Source: Hondaea fermentalgiana (taxonomy: Eukaryota > Sar > Bigyra > Thraustochytrida > Thraustochytriidae). From it: a stretch of DNA of 64,000 bases. This document shows, one piece after another, positions 38,001-48,700 of the stretch (position 1 is its first letter; each line of letters opens with the position of its first letter). The notes below the pieces were generated by a model. It saw only the letters and a list, made by a program, of their open reading frames with translations, was not told where the DNA came from and did no database searches. The DNA lies in the NCBI GenBank assembly GCA_014084085.1, contig NPFB01000048.1, positions 1 to 64,000 of the forward strand, given 5' to 3'. Both the position numbers and the translations under genes were made by a program.

Positions 38001-38688
38001 ACTGGGCGGACAAGGGTTCATCGTCATATTGGGCCTGTCGAAGGTCTACAGGAAGTGTCGCGCTTCGCGTGTGTCCGCCGAGCCTTTGGTTGCCGCTGTT
38101 GCTGCTGCCGGCGAAAGCTCCAGTGGCGGGGGGCAAGGAACCTGGGGCCTCAAGCATACTGGACCAGTCCCCCGAACCTGCGTTTGCGCCTTCGAAATTA
38201 GCGTCTGGATTCGACTCGGAAGGAGGGGTATTGAGCCCACGAATGAAGAGTTCGACGCCGCGTTGCGCGCTTGCCCTTCGCTCCGTGGACCCTGTCGAGT
38301 CGACTTCAGAGATCTCGTCCCACTCTGCCAGTTTCGGCATGCTCGCCGCGGCCGCAGCGCCAGTTGGCATTGCGTCGGTGCCATTCGCGATGCGTGGAGG
38401 CCCGGTCGCAGACCGAGACTCCCCGAACCGGTACAGATTTTCCACCTCGAAAGGGGCGCTTGCAAAAGCCGCAGATTCCACATGCTGTAGCCAGCCTCGA
38501 CGAAGCATAAGTGTGCAAGCAATGTCGGCCTCGGCAGTGCCGCTGACCAGTTCGTGACCGAGTAGCTTGTCATGAAGGTCCTGGCCTGTGAAGGACTCCA
38601 AATACAGGTTGAGACCTACCTTGTACGTTTGCAATTGCACGAGACCTTGGAGCTCTCTGTAGATGCTGGCCAGACGTGCGGCATCCAT
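35030..38688 (-). CDS. DEP-SANT-C2-sterol-glycosyltransferase-like protein (2 exons, 1162 aa)
   Basis: Exon 1 is 38688-36479 and exon 2 is 36308-35030. The splice restores the frame as AIAMIIS-EALEIPLLGF (phase 2), which reads smoothly as family 1 glycosyltransferase. Domains: DEP at about 32-90 (FTGQDLHDKLL...LYRFGE), Myb/SANT-like at about 228-275 (W..EDEALVEAVSKYGEEW...M.WLKKLRD), C2-like at about 457-590, then GT1 from about 610. The GT has TRGDVQPFLALA and the donor-site VAHGGLGTTGEAIMAGVPVI with DQRFWG, as in sterol 3-beta-glucosyltransferases (UGT80/Atg26). Predicted to transfer a sugar from UDP-sugar to a sterol or lipid at a membrane, with DEP and C2 as membrane-targeting parts. Fungal Atg26 uses GRAM/PH instead. 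An acidic tail closes the protein. Confidence 0.88.
36309..36478 (-). other. Intron of the glycosyltransferase gene (170 nt)
   Basis: Donor AG|GTACGT and acceptor CATACAG|CG on the minus strand. Removing it joins two frames of the same glycosyltransferase domain in phase 2; reading through it truncates the conserved domain. Confidence 0.9.
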
Positions 38689-39551
38689 CTTTCTTGTTCA
38701 CTTCCTCTCGACGCTCCGCGCCCCAAATGGCCTCGTCTGAGCGGAGCAGCACGCAGCACGTTAGAAGTTCGCGAGCCTGACGAGCTTTGCTCGGAATCTC
38801 CTGCCCCAAAGTCGTCCTTGGTTCGTGTGGGTGGAGAGACAAGGGAAACGGCGGGCGAGCGGGCTTGCAGGTCTATGCAAGCCCGTGCCGCGTTGCCACG
38901 CGAGCGGGCCTACCTACGTAGGACACAATGCCTCGCGAGCGGTCAGCGCGCAACCCGGCTTGAGCTCTCTCTTTATGGTGTCGAACCAAAAACTTGACTT
39001 GCTGGTGGCTTGGCGAATGAGCTCGTTTCCCGTAGACAGGAGTCAAATTTGGGCCGTTTCATTCCTTTCTTTCTGTTTGTCCCCGGAGTTCGTTCCAGCT
39101 AGATAAATGAAGGTTATCTTCTGTGCGGCATGCAGCAGTGCGCGGTAAGAAGAATGCTGGTGGATGGAATTGTATTTATCCTTGCGTGGTTTTTTTTCTG
39201 CTAGTGGTCATCACCGTTTCGAGCTCTCGACGCCACCGAGCGAGACTCAAATTTTTTTTTAACTTGTAGAATTGAGAACTTTCAAACATCATTTGGGCAG
39301 GCGCCTTCGCCACCAAGACCAAGATACTACACCAAAGGAGGGGAAAAACAGCAAATCCATGTGTGAAGTTTAGTGAAAAAGATACATGTCCTGGGCCTTG
39401 CAATTTGATGTGTGTGCCCCTCCATCGTGATCGTGGATGGGCCATGGGAAGAAAAAGAAGATCTACTCGTTCAACTCGAAGCTGTAAGCTCGCAGCTATA
39501 AGGGTCAAGTAAAACAAACAACAAGAGCACGAGGTCTTTGGGGAGCGACGC
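38689..39551. other. Intergenic; no gene supported
   Basis: About 860 bases between two minus-strand genes: the promoter side of the glycosyltransferase gene and the 3' side of the disordered-protein gene. No domain-bearing frame is seen. Confidence 0.5.
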
Positions 39552-40877
39552 CTAAAAAAGATCTGCAACCCCAAAAAACTTACGACCAGAGGTCACCTCG
39601 CGCTCGACAGCCTCGGTGCCCGAGACTGCGTATTCCCCGGAGTCCGCATAGGTAGCCGGCTCGTCCGAGTAAGCGCCCGGGAAAAACGTGTCAAAGGGAT
39701 CGACCATGTTGGTATGTTCCCGATGACGTTGTATTTCCTGCGATTCCGCCTCTGCGCGCGCAATGAACTCCTCCTCTGCGGCCACGCGCACAAGCATTTC
39801 GCGCCGCAGAGCAGCCGGAAGACGGCCCTCAATCTTGTATCGCTCTTGCGAGATACGCTGCTGCAAAGGGCTCCCCACGCTGTCGGCCGAGCGGCGCCCT
39901 GTGAGTCGTTCTGCTTCAAACGAGTCTACATTGTGAATAATAGACCGCTTGAGTCGCGGGGAGATGCCGATTGGCGGGCCTCCGTCGTTGGGCACGGATG
40001 ACTCGCCAATCGTCACGTGCATCTCGTGGATCTCGACGCTGGAAAACTCGACCCGACGTCGCTTGCTGCTGGAAATGAGCCTCGAGGAGACTCGTCGCCG
40101 CGTTTCACTGCCAACGCCATTCTCAGCCAGAGATGTGGACAGCGAGAGGACGCTCGTTCTTCCAGCTTTTGCGCGCGAAGATCTTGAGGAGGACGAAGCG
40201 GAAGAGGCGAAGGCCGAGGACTTCTTCAGGACGCCCTGAGGAGGCTTCTTCATCTCGGGCCCCGCTTGCTGCTGTTTCCGGAGCGCGAACTTTCGATTGG
40301 TCTCGTGGAGCGGTGTCACGACAGCCTTGCTCGTCTTGTGCTGCACCCGGGGCGCCTTCGCCGCGGGAGGAGACGCCGTGCGCGCGCGCGTCGAGGTTTT
40401 TCCCGTGGCGGTAGGGCTCGAGGCGTTCCTCGCCAGTCGCGCGCTGCGCTTCCGCGCCCTCGTCTGCACGCCGCCCCTGCCTTCCGGGGGCGGCGTGCGG
40501 TGTTCTCGCACTTCGCAGGACTCCTTCGAGGCCTCTTTCCGCGCCATCGTCTCGCCCGCGCAGGCCTCTGGCCGCGCCTCGGCGCCGGTCTTGCCGCGCT
40601 CCTCGAGCGTGGCGGGGTTCGCCATGCCCATGCCCATTGCCATGCCTTGGTCGCTGTTCTCGCGGCCGCCGCCGTCCGCGTCCGCGTCCGCGCGCGCGTT
40701 CCCGCGCGCGGGCTCCTCTGCGGCGGCGGGCGTGGCGACCGTGCCGCGCCGCGTGCTCACCATCGCGCGCGAGCCTGCCGCGCACCCGCCCGCGCGCGAC
40801 CCAACCGGCGCGTGCACTCTCGTGTTTGGTGTTTCCGACGGGCGAACTTGCTTGCCTCGATGAAGAGAATCAATCAA
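39552..40877 (-). CDS. Disordered hypothetical protein with a conserved-looking motif (441 or 403 aa)
   Basis: I do not recognise the protein family. The N-terminal two thirds are disordered and Arg/Ala/Ser/Pro/Lys-rich. One structured-looking stretch stands out: RRRVEFSSVEIHEMHVTIG followed by GGPPIGISPR. I recall similar V-F-x-x-V-x-I-[RH]-E...LG...GGPP-type motifs in many uncharacterised stramenopile proteins, including diatoms. After that there is a helical Glu/Arg-rich segment (RLPAALRREMLVRVAAEEEFIARAE shortened here to its character) and an acidic, Tyr-containing C-terminus. The likely start is Met39 at 40763 (MVSTRRG), because the upstream part looks like UTR. Single exon. Confidence 0.6.
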   Translation of the reverse strand: MIDSLHRGKQVRPSETPNTRVHAPVGSRAGGCAAGSRAMVSTRRGTVATPAAAEEPARGNARADADADGGGRENSDQGMAMGMGMANPATLEERGKTGAEARPEACAGETMARKEASKESCEVREHRTPPPEGRGGVQTRARKRSARLARNASSPTATGKTSTRARTASPPAAKAPRVQHKTSKAVVTPLHETNRKFALRKQQQAGPEMKKPPQGVLKKSSAFASSASSSSRSSRAKAGRTSVLSLSTSLAENGVGSETRRRVSSRLISSSKRRRVEFSSVEIHEMHVTIGESSVPNDGGPPIGISPRLKRSIIHNVDSFEAERLTGRRSADSVGSPLQQRISQERYKIEGRLPAALRREMLVRVAAEEEFIARAEAESQEIQRHREHTNMVDPFDTFFPGAYSDEPATYADSGEYAVSGTEAVEREVTSGRKFFGVADLF

Positions 40878-40978
40878 TCAATCAGCCTAGGCCTGTCAAT
40901 TGATGCCAATGGATGAATGAATCAATGAATCAATCGATCAATCAACCATCAATCAATCAATAAATCAATCAATCATCC
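40868..40978. repeat. ATCA/ATGA tetranucleotide array
   Basis: About 110 bases made largely of CAAT/ATCA and ATGA tetramers, just upstream of the disordered-protein gene. Confidence 0.9.
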
Positions 40979-41016
40979 CGGCATAGGCAATGAGTCTGCC
41001 AAGATGCATCACAGGC

Positions 41017-41018
41017 AA

Positions 41019-41057
<39 letters not shown>
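41017..41057. repeat. GAAA tetranucleotide microsatellite
   Basis: About ten tandem GAAA units. Confidence 0.95.
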
Positions 41058-41140
41058 CCCAACCAAGCGTGGACCGCGTGCCAGGAATCGCCTCAAGACG
41101 AGCCCGACGCAAGGAAGCCAAGCCAGGTCGGCGTCGCCGC

Positions 41141-41172
41141 GAGGGAGGGAGGGAGGGAGGGAGGGAGGGAGA
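41141..41172. repeat. GGGA tetranucleotide microsatellite
   Basis: About eight tandem GGGA units. Confidence 0.95.
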
Positions 41173-41755
41173 GACGGTGGCCATGGCGGGTGGAAGTCGC
41201 TGATGGATCGGTGCGGATGGAGGACCCCGGGATGCAGAGGAGAAGTGGCAGCAGAGAGTCGGCCGCCGGCCGGCTGGGAAGAAGCAGCGGCGGGAGGCGC
41301 CGGGAGCACCTACCTTCCTACCTGTGAGCGACGCGGAAAAAGTCGAAAGGATGAAGTGAGGATGCGACGAAGGCAAAGGAGCGGAGGAGCAAGCGGTGCG
41401 AGAGATAGACCAGGGACATCGGCCAGTAATACAAGAAAAAGGGTGCTAGCTATCTGGCTGCAGCGGGCTGCTGGAGAACGCTATAATTCTAAGACTGGTT
41501 GGGCTTGGCGCGGAGACAAGCAAGCCGTCGATGGAATTTTCAAAAAAATGAATTGCCATCCCACAAAGGCCAACAGCGGATGATGGCGCAAGAATAGTAG
41601 AAGATGCTTGACAATATTTGTCAAGCTCGCGCGACAGAAACCCCTTGGCATGGCTGGAAGGCCAAAGTTTAGAAAAAACAAAGAAAAAGATTGCTTTCAT
41701 TCCGCGTAGTTGCGGTCAGACGACGGATCATCATGACTCGATTGAATGAGACTTC

Positions 41756-42100
41756 TTAGAGCTCCACAGGCATGAGCGTGTAGGTCTGGGTCTCGATCTG
41801 CGAGACACCCTCGATCTCCTTGGCCTTGGAGAGGAAGGTCTCCTCCGGGCCGAAAGAGGTCTCGGCCCACTCCTTGAAGGCGCCGGCCTCGACGCGCACA
41901 ATGAGGCGCAGGTCCTTGCATTCGCCGCACACCATGCGCTGCACGCCCTGGAGGCCCTTGATCTCCTTGAGCGCAGGCTTCACCTCATCGATGAGCTTCT
42001 GGAGTGCCACCAGCGATGCCTTGTCGTTGTCCTCGCTCCACTTCATGCGCCACTCGCGCGCGATGGTGTCAAAGGTCACGCCCTCGCAGATGGTCGTCAT
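41756..42100 (-). CDS. Small conserved-looking hypothetical protein (114 aa)
   Basis: A compact soluble protein of 114 residues starting MTTICEGVTFDTIAREWRMKW. It has balanced composition, unlike the low-complexity spurious frames in this window, and a codon use like the real genes. It contains a C-x-x-C pair (VCGECKDLRL, cysteines near residues 58 and 61) and ends VETQTYTLMP-like (IETQTYTLMPVEL). The alternating strand/helix pattern suggests a small alpha/beta fold, possibly ferredoxin-like, but no function can be named. A CTGG/TTTGCTGA repeat and two identical palindromes lie upstream. Confidence 0.7.
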   Translation of the reverse strand: MTTICEGVTFDTIAREWRMKWSEDNDKASLVALQKLIDEVKPALKEIKGLQGVQRMVCGECKDLRLIVRVEAGAFKEWAETSFGPEETFLSKAKEIEGVSQIETQTYTLMPVEL

Positions 42101-42130
42101 CTTTCCTTTGCTTCGGTAGCTTGCGTGCGT

Positions 42131-42191
42131 AGCTGGCTGGCTGGCTGGCTGGCTGGCTGGTTTGCTGATTTGCTGATTTGCTGATTTGCTT
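42131..42191. repeat. CTGG array followed by TTTGCTGA array
   Basis: Seven GCTG/CTGG tetramers followed directly by about four copies of TTTGCTGA, about 30 bases upstream of the small conserved gene. Confidence 0.9.
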
Positions 42192-42254
42192 GTTTTCTAG
42201 ATTGCGCGTTCGTCGGTGACGATTCGATCTTGGGCGCCTCACAAATCTTTATAT

Positions 42255-42294
42255 TATCGTGCACGATATAGTGGCAACCCTCATCGTGCACGAT
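42255..42294. promoter_or_regulatory. Two copies of the perfect palindrome ATCGTGCACGAT
   Basis: The 12-base palindrome occurs at 42256-42267 (extended to 14 bases, TATCGTGCACGATA, at 42255-42268) and at 42283-42294. Start-to-start spacing is 27 bases. The location between divergent genes and the symmetry suggest a dimeric DNA-binding-protein site. The role is inference. Confidence 0.5.
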
Positions 42295-43228
42295 AAATAA
42301 AAAATGGTCTGTGACAAGCTGTAGCTTTCTGCTTCCCGACGTCAAGGGGATGACATTTGGGATGCAAGCGTAATGCGCAAGAACACAAGCTGCTGGATTA
42401 TTCAGGTACTTCCCTTGAAAGCTTCCTTGCGTGTCTCGTAGTTGAAAAGGAACTGCGAGCAATTGGTTTTTTGTATCTTGTAATCACGATTTCACAGTCA
42501 ATTCAGATTTGCAGCGTATCGAGGCTGTGAAGAAGAGGCGGATGAAGATTCCGGGCGCTCGGTGAAGTTTCAAATTCTTGCACTGCGCTTGCCTTTCCTA
42601 ATACGAAAATTAAAATGGCAATGTGTCGAAGTAAGCGTTTCGTGATCTGCTTCCTTATTCCATTTTCGCTCACGTCGTACATTAGCATTCGTTGTACGTC
42701 GAGCTTCATACTGCCATCTTAGTATAGGCTAGAGCCATCAAGCTGGACGTTAAAAAAAAAAAAAAAGAAATGCAACAGTATAGTATATAAAGGGAAAAGA
42801 AAGTCTACAGTATCTGACGATTATTGCACATTCGCGGACATTCGTGTGAAATCATTGCAATCGCCGTGCCCGCCGACCGCTCGGCGGTGTCTTGGCTAGT
42901 CCCAACGTGTGAAAAACGAGTGCCTTCGCACTTTCTCAAAAAAAGACCACCTTGAACGCAGTCTGAGAAACAACTTTCTGCTTGTCCCAACTTGTGGAAC
43001 AACGAACATGTGGGTCCTTCGCGCCCAAACGAACACGTTGAACTGCCAGAAACAACTTTTGCACAAGAGGCCGGGACGGGCAGATTCGATTCGAAACAGT
43101 CCCTGAACGGCACATCCTCAAGGCGCACGTGCGGTCCTTCAAAGCGCCCTCGCTTTCCCCTCTCCCGCCCGCCCGCCTGCGCGCCCGCCCGGCCCTCGGC
43201 GTACGCTTGCGTCTTTGCACTTGCGAAC

Positions 43229-43415
43229 ATGCTCGGCGAAGGTAGCACAAGAAGTGCCAAGACCGTGCCTGGCCAGGAGAATGCGCAAGCGCAAGAGCAA
43301 GGTCCTGTACAAGGACCTCTCCAAGCGCACGAACCTGAGCAAACGCAGACGCCTGAGCAGGAGCCAATCGCAAAGATAGAACGGGCACAGGAAGATGGCC
43401 GCCAAGGGCCACATT

Positions 43416-43461
<46 letters not shown>

Positions 43462-45509
43462 CGAAGAGCGCCAACAAGGACCGCGCAACAAGCTCGTCAT
43501 GGAGCGCGTCAGCTACACCGTAAACAAAGGCCAAACAACCATTCTAGACAGGGTTTCCGTGAGTGTCGCCAGCGGCGAGCTCGTTGCTGTAATGGGCGCC
43601 AGTGGAAGCGGGAAAACCACGCTTGAAATGCTCATGACAGGCGTTACACCGCAAGCGTCCGGCACCATCTTTCTCAACGGCGTCGTCGTTGGCCAAGCTG
43701 AGCTTCGTCGTGCAGTGGTCTACGTCCCGCAGGACGACCTCTTGCTGCACACCATGACCACCGAAGAAGCCCTCCTCGAGTCTGCAAAGTTCAACAATAC
43801 GACAAACGCAAGCTTGGAGACACTCAAAGCTCGCGTTGAGACGCTCTTAAAGAAGTTCAATCTGCACACTTGCAGACATGTCCGCGTCGGCAGCCCTGAA
43901 ACGAAAAAGGGTCTTTCCGGCGGCCAGCGCAAGCGTCTCAGCATCGCGCTAGAAATGATTGCAAGCAAGGCTTTTCTCGTCCTCGACGAGCCGACTTCCG
44001 GTCTCGACTCGAGCTCGGCGGACGCCGTGGTCGCGCTTCTCCGCGCCACCGCATCCAACGAAGGCACTGGGGTGCTTGCGACCATTCACTCTCCGTCCGC
44101 CGAACTCTTCTTCAGCTTTGACAAAATATTGCTTCTTGTCCAGGGCCGCATGGCCTACTTTGGGCCCACCAAGGAGATGATGAGCTTCTTCAATACAATC
44201 GGTTTTCACTGTCCAGAATACACCAATCCTGCAGACTGGGCAATCAAGCTGCTCACGGTTAATGAGGAGTCTGGTACCGTCGAAGACCAGGAGCGCATTG
44301 ACAAGATCGTGACTGGGGCGAGCAATATTGAGGTCCGAACGTCCAGCATCTTACCACACGTACAAAGCGCTTCCCCTGCAAAGATAGAGGACGACCCGTC
44401 TGTCTTGCCCTCGGAAACTGATCTTGAAAATGGCCCGCAACATGAGATTGATCGCGGTGGGGTTCATTCGGCGATATCCAATTATGAACCTCTTGCCACG
44501 GTCCCGATGCTGCCCCTGGGCTCTCAGATTGCCATTCTCTTGCGGCGCAACATTCGCCATATGAAGCGCGAGCCAGCGCTTGGTCGAGCGCGCATGGGAT
44601 CGCACACTCTTCTTGGCGTCGTCATTGGTATTCTCTTTTACAACCTCGCTCCCAGTGCCTCTTCGATTCCGGATCGAATTGCGCTCAACCTTTTCTGTAT
44701 GGTCTTTCTCATGCTCTCGTGCGCTCTGCCCACAGTCATTACGTTTCTGCCCGAGCGCGCGGTCTTCATCAAGGAGCAGCGCAATCGTCGCTACTCCTCA
44801 GCGGCGTTTTATCTTGCAAAAGCGTTTGCAGATCTGCCCTTGCAGATCATTCCGGCTGCCATCTTCTTCACCATCGTTTTCTTCATGTCCGGCTACGGTG
44901 ATGGAGATGGAGATGGCGGCTCCTTGGGCATTCGTTATGCTTCAATGCTTCTTGCGTTGCTTGTTTTCGTTCTGACCGTACATGCTTGGGCAACCTTTAT
45001 TTCATGCGTTGCCCCAAGTCTCAGCGTTGCTATCTTCATGGTGCCAATGTCATTTGTAAGTTTTGAGACCCAGGCCTACTTGCGACTGAGTTGCTTTCAC
45101 GAGTCGTAGTATCCGACTCGCGCAAGTCATACATGTTTTCTGACGGAGATTTTGCACTCGTTCTGTTGCTTGTGTGATGCAGATGCCAATGCTCTTGCTC
45201 ATGGGCTTTTTCAAGCCGGTCGACGACATCTCGTGGATCTTGCGCTGGGCTAGCTATTTCCCAAACTTTTTCAGTCCGGTGTGGCGCATGATCAACATTG
45301 CTGGCTTTATCAACTTTCAATTTTCAGGAGGCTCGACGTCTGGCACGGGTTTCACCAATGGCAACCAGGTTCTACAAAGCAGGCTTGGCATCGATAGCTC
45401 CTGGAATGCGTACTGGCAAGCTTTTGGAGTCTTGCTTGCCTATCTGGTTTGCGTTCGCATCGCAGCCTTTGTTGCGCTCGTCAAGCTTCACACCAAAGGT
45501 AGCAAATAA
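43229..45509 (+). CDS. ABCG-family half-transporter (2 exons, 717 aa)
   Basis: Exon 1 is 43229-45055 and exon 2 is 45183-45509. N-terminal ABC domain then a membrane domain, the reverse order typical of ABCG/White half-transporters, which dimerise to export lipids, sterols or xenobiotics. The first 90 residues are Gln/Glu-rich with a poly-Gln run coded by CAG repeats. Motifs: Walker A GASGSGKTT, signature LSGGQRKRLSIA, Walker B FLVLDEPTSGLDSS and the H-loop HSPS. The TMD has several hydrophobic helices; the splice joins FMVPMSF to MPMLLLMGFF inside the last helical region. The ATG at 43229 is chosen because the upstream in-frame part has no homologous look. Converges on the kinase gene, 198 bases away. 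Confidence 0.92.
43420..43460. repeat. CAG trinucleotide repeat (poly-Gln coding)
   Basis: About 13 CAG triplets encode a poly-Gln run in the N-terminal part of the ABCG protein. Confidence 0.95.
45056..45182 (+). other. Intron of the ABCG gene (127 nt)
   Basis: Donor TTT|GTAAGT and acceptor TGATGCAG|ATG, phase 0. The unspliced frame stops at 45109 before the last membrane helices; splicing restores them. Confidence 0.9.
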
Positions 45510-45707
45510 GTAAAAGCTCAATTCATCAAAAGGTATAGCATGCCACCAATCAAGTTCGCGTGACAAGGTCGAAGTTTTGAAAAAGGAAGGTTACAGGTTG
45601 ATCTCTATTTTTCGTTACAAACGCATCGAAATCTCAGCGCGAAGTGAAAGATACATAGCACACGCTCCCAGCAAACATGCGAAAGATCTTATCAAGAGAA
45701 CTCAGGC

Positions 45708-48700
45708 CTACTGTGTGTCTGCTTGCGCCTCCGCCTCTACGGCGCCTGCTTCCCCTTGATTTTTCTTGCTGGAACTAGCATCCTGCACAGGCACGACAAC
45801 GGACTGAGGCTCGACTTGAGTCAATGAACGAAGCAAAGAGTTTTGCTGTGATGCTCTTGCGAGAAGCTTAGTTAGTGCTTTGCGAATGGCCTCCACATTG
45901 GGCCGTTCAGCCGGGTTTCCGTTCATGCAGGCCTCCATCAATTGCAAGTAAACAGAGTATTCTTCCTTGTCCACGAACATGGTGTTCTCCAAAGAAGGTG
46001 TCTCCAATTTGACGTTCTCCATGCAGCGGCGCCGGGCAATCGTTGTGAAGTCGAGCCCTGAAAAAGGCTCTTTGACTGCCAAGACTTCCCACATCATCAC
46101 ACCGAAAGCGAAAATGTCAGACTCGGGCAGAAATTCTTCAGCCATAAGGACTTCAGGCGCTGACCATCCCGGTGACCCTAGCTTCTGCTCGCTCTTGGAA
46201 AACACCTTGTGAACAAAGTCAAAGCCAAAGCCACCTAATTTTGCTGTGCAAGCACGATTTGTAACACGCATCGTGCTGCTTCGTGTCTGAGGCTTGAAAA
46301 GGCTGACATTTGAAGCGCGGACATTCTTGTGCACAATTGGCGGTCGCATTGAGTGCAGGGCTCCAAGTGCGGCTGCAGTATCGGATAGAGCTTGCAAGAT
46401 AACACTCCGCGTGTCCACTGGCAGAGCCTCGCTCTCTGCGTTTCCTTCTTGCTTCAAGCGCGAGGTGATAAAGTCCCACAGTGTTCCCATCGTCGGAGCT
46501 TCAACCACAATGGCGACTTTATCCGGCTGCGTCCAGCCACCGCAAGTTCCGACGACGTTCTTGTGCGATATTTGCATGCGAGCATCCATTTCGGTGACAA
46601 ACACCTTCTTTAGATCCGTGCGGGCCCCAAGATCAAAGATTAGCACATTAACTTGGACTTCCTTCCTCGCATCCTCCATGGACATGGGATGCGCAGGTGA
46701 CGGCGCCCCTGCCCCGGGTGACGCAGCCGAGCTTGTGCGTTTACCGCCAAAATGATTTCTTCCTGAAGGGCCACGGCCGGGCAATATAAGCGTGCCGACA
46801 GTGGCTTGCGTCGAAAGAGCGTGTATCTGCCTCCCGCTCGGATTCTTGTTCATATGGCCAAGGACGTCAGGATTCTCGTCAATGGCTTGACTGTGCGTTC
46901 GCAATCTTGATGCAATTGTCTTACCGAGGATCCCCATTCCTTGAGAAGCGCCTCCGTGACCAGGACCCTGACTAGGTGGGCCTTGGCCTGCGCCGAAGTG
47001 CCCAAGGTTTGTGATCATGCCCGTTAACGAAAGCCTTCCGTTGCGCTGACCAATTGTTGTTCGTCGCTGAAATTTGTACGTGTCGCCGACCCATCGGGCC
47101 TCGAATACCCGCCAATAGTCCCCCTCGACAATTGGTTTGCCGAGGTCAATGTACTTTATTGTCGTCTGATAGTTTATGTACCAAGGCTTGTCCGTGTGCT
47201 CCGCAAGCTTTTTCGTCTGTTGTGAGGCCTTTGTGTTTCGCCGACGAAACTGTGCGCTCTTGAGTTTTGATGATAACATATCTGGTGCGCCCGAATCGAT
47301 CCAATCTTGCTGCAGTTCAGTTAGCTCCACTGCCACCTCCGCGAGCGATGGGCGGTCCTTGGGGTTCGTGAGCATGCATCGATGCGCCAAATCTTTGACC
47401 TTAGGTGGACACCTTTCCCCAAACGATGGACGAATTCCCTCATCTACAACTTTGATGGTAACCTCGAAGGGAGCCATGCCCTTGTATGGCTGCTCAAGAC
47501 TCGCAATCTCGGCCATGATCACTCCAAAGCTGAAAACGTCAGCTTTCTCGGTGAAGGGGCCTCCCTCGATGATTTCTGGAGCTGTCCACTGAGGTGTTCC
47601 TGCTCTTTGCGCAGCCGCCGTCTTGAAGGGATCAAACTTGCGCGTGCTTTTCAGCCGAGTATTCGCTTCTCCGCTTCCGCCGCCACTTGGTATATAACTC
47701 AAACCAGATCCACGTAAGTTTGTCTTGACCGTCAGCGCACCTTCACCTCGCTCTGTCGCAGACACCTTGCTGGACCCCGAACCCGAAATGTCCTGTCCCG
47801 GAACTTGCATTGCAGCCTCACTCAAGGCATGCGGCTGCCCTTTCAAGCTCTCCCGACCTCGTCCGCTCACGTCAGCTTTCCATGTCCCTTGGGTGAGCAA
47901 GACCTCGCTCTCTGGCTTTGACGAAGCCTCGTCAGAGCCTCGATACACCCTTTGCACAAAACTTCCACCGAAACGCGAACGTGAAAAGAGTTTGCTCGGC
48001 GTCGAGGTAGCAAAGCTCAGGCGCTGTTTTGGTGATTTCAAGCGATCTGAGCCAGAGTCGCGTCGTATAGGTTTTGCCATTGTTGAATCGAAGAACTCCG
48101 TCGATTTGCGCAAGAGGTTCCGTTTTCGTGACTTTGAGCCCGGTTTGAGTGAGATCATGCCAAAGTCCGCGACCTTGCAGGTGTTATGAGCACCCAAAAG
48201 AAGATTTGGGCTTTTTAGGTCATGGTGCAGCATTCCCATCTCGTGAAGATAGCTCATTCCCAGGCACGCGTCAAGTAGAATAGCCATGCGGTCAAGCCAT
48301 GGCAATTCTCCTGCGAGCACCGTATCAAAGTCTGCAGCATCTTCGGCTGCTTTTGGTCTTTTGGGCATACCAATTCCGGAAGCTTTGGCCTCGGCTTTGT
48401 TTCGAATCGCTTGAATGTAGTCGTACAATGACGCCTTGAGGAGCTCAGTAACAATGCAAAGGCGTGGCTTTTCAAAGCACGCGCCCATAAAAAGGACCAC
48501 GTTGGGGTGCCTTAGCTCTTGCAGAACGGCCACCTCCATGACAAAAGCTGTCACGAGTACGCTCTTGGACTCTTCCTCGTTGAAGATTTTGACGGCAACG
48601 TCTTTGCCATGCCATTTTGCCTTGAATACAATACCGGTCGCACCCTGTCCAAGTTGCTTGGTAATGTGGAGTTCGTTGAACATGATGCGCCACGACTTGG

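Larger units (their letters stand above)
40878..41755. other. Repeat-rich intergenic region
   Basis: Contains an ATCA array (40868-40978), a GAAA array (41017-41057) and a GGGA array (41141-41172). No supported gene. It separates the disordered-protein gene from the small conserved gene on the same strand. Confidence 0.6.
42101..43228. other. Divergent intergenic region with twin palindromes
   Basis: About 1.1 kb between the small conserved gene and the ABCG gene. It contains CTGG repeats (42131-42160), TTTGCTGA repeats (42161-42191), the palindrome pair at 42255-42294 and an A-run near 42751-42766. The ABCG frame is open upstream to 42992 but unrecognisable before 43229. Confidence 0.6.
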
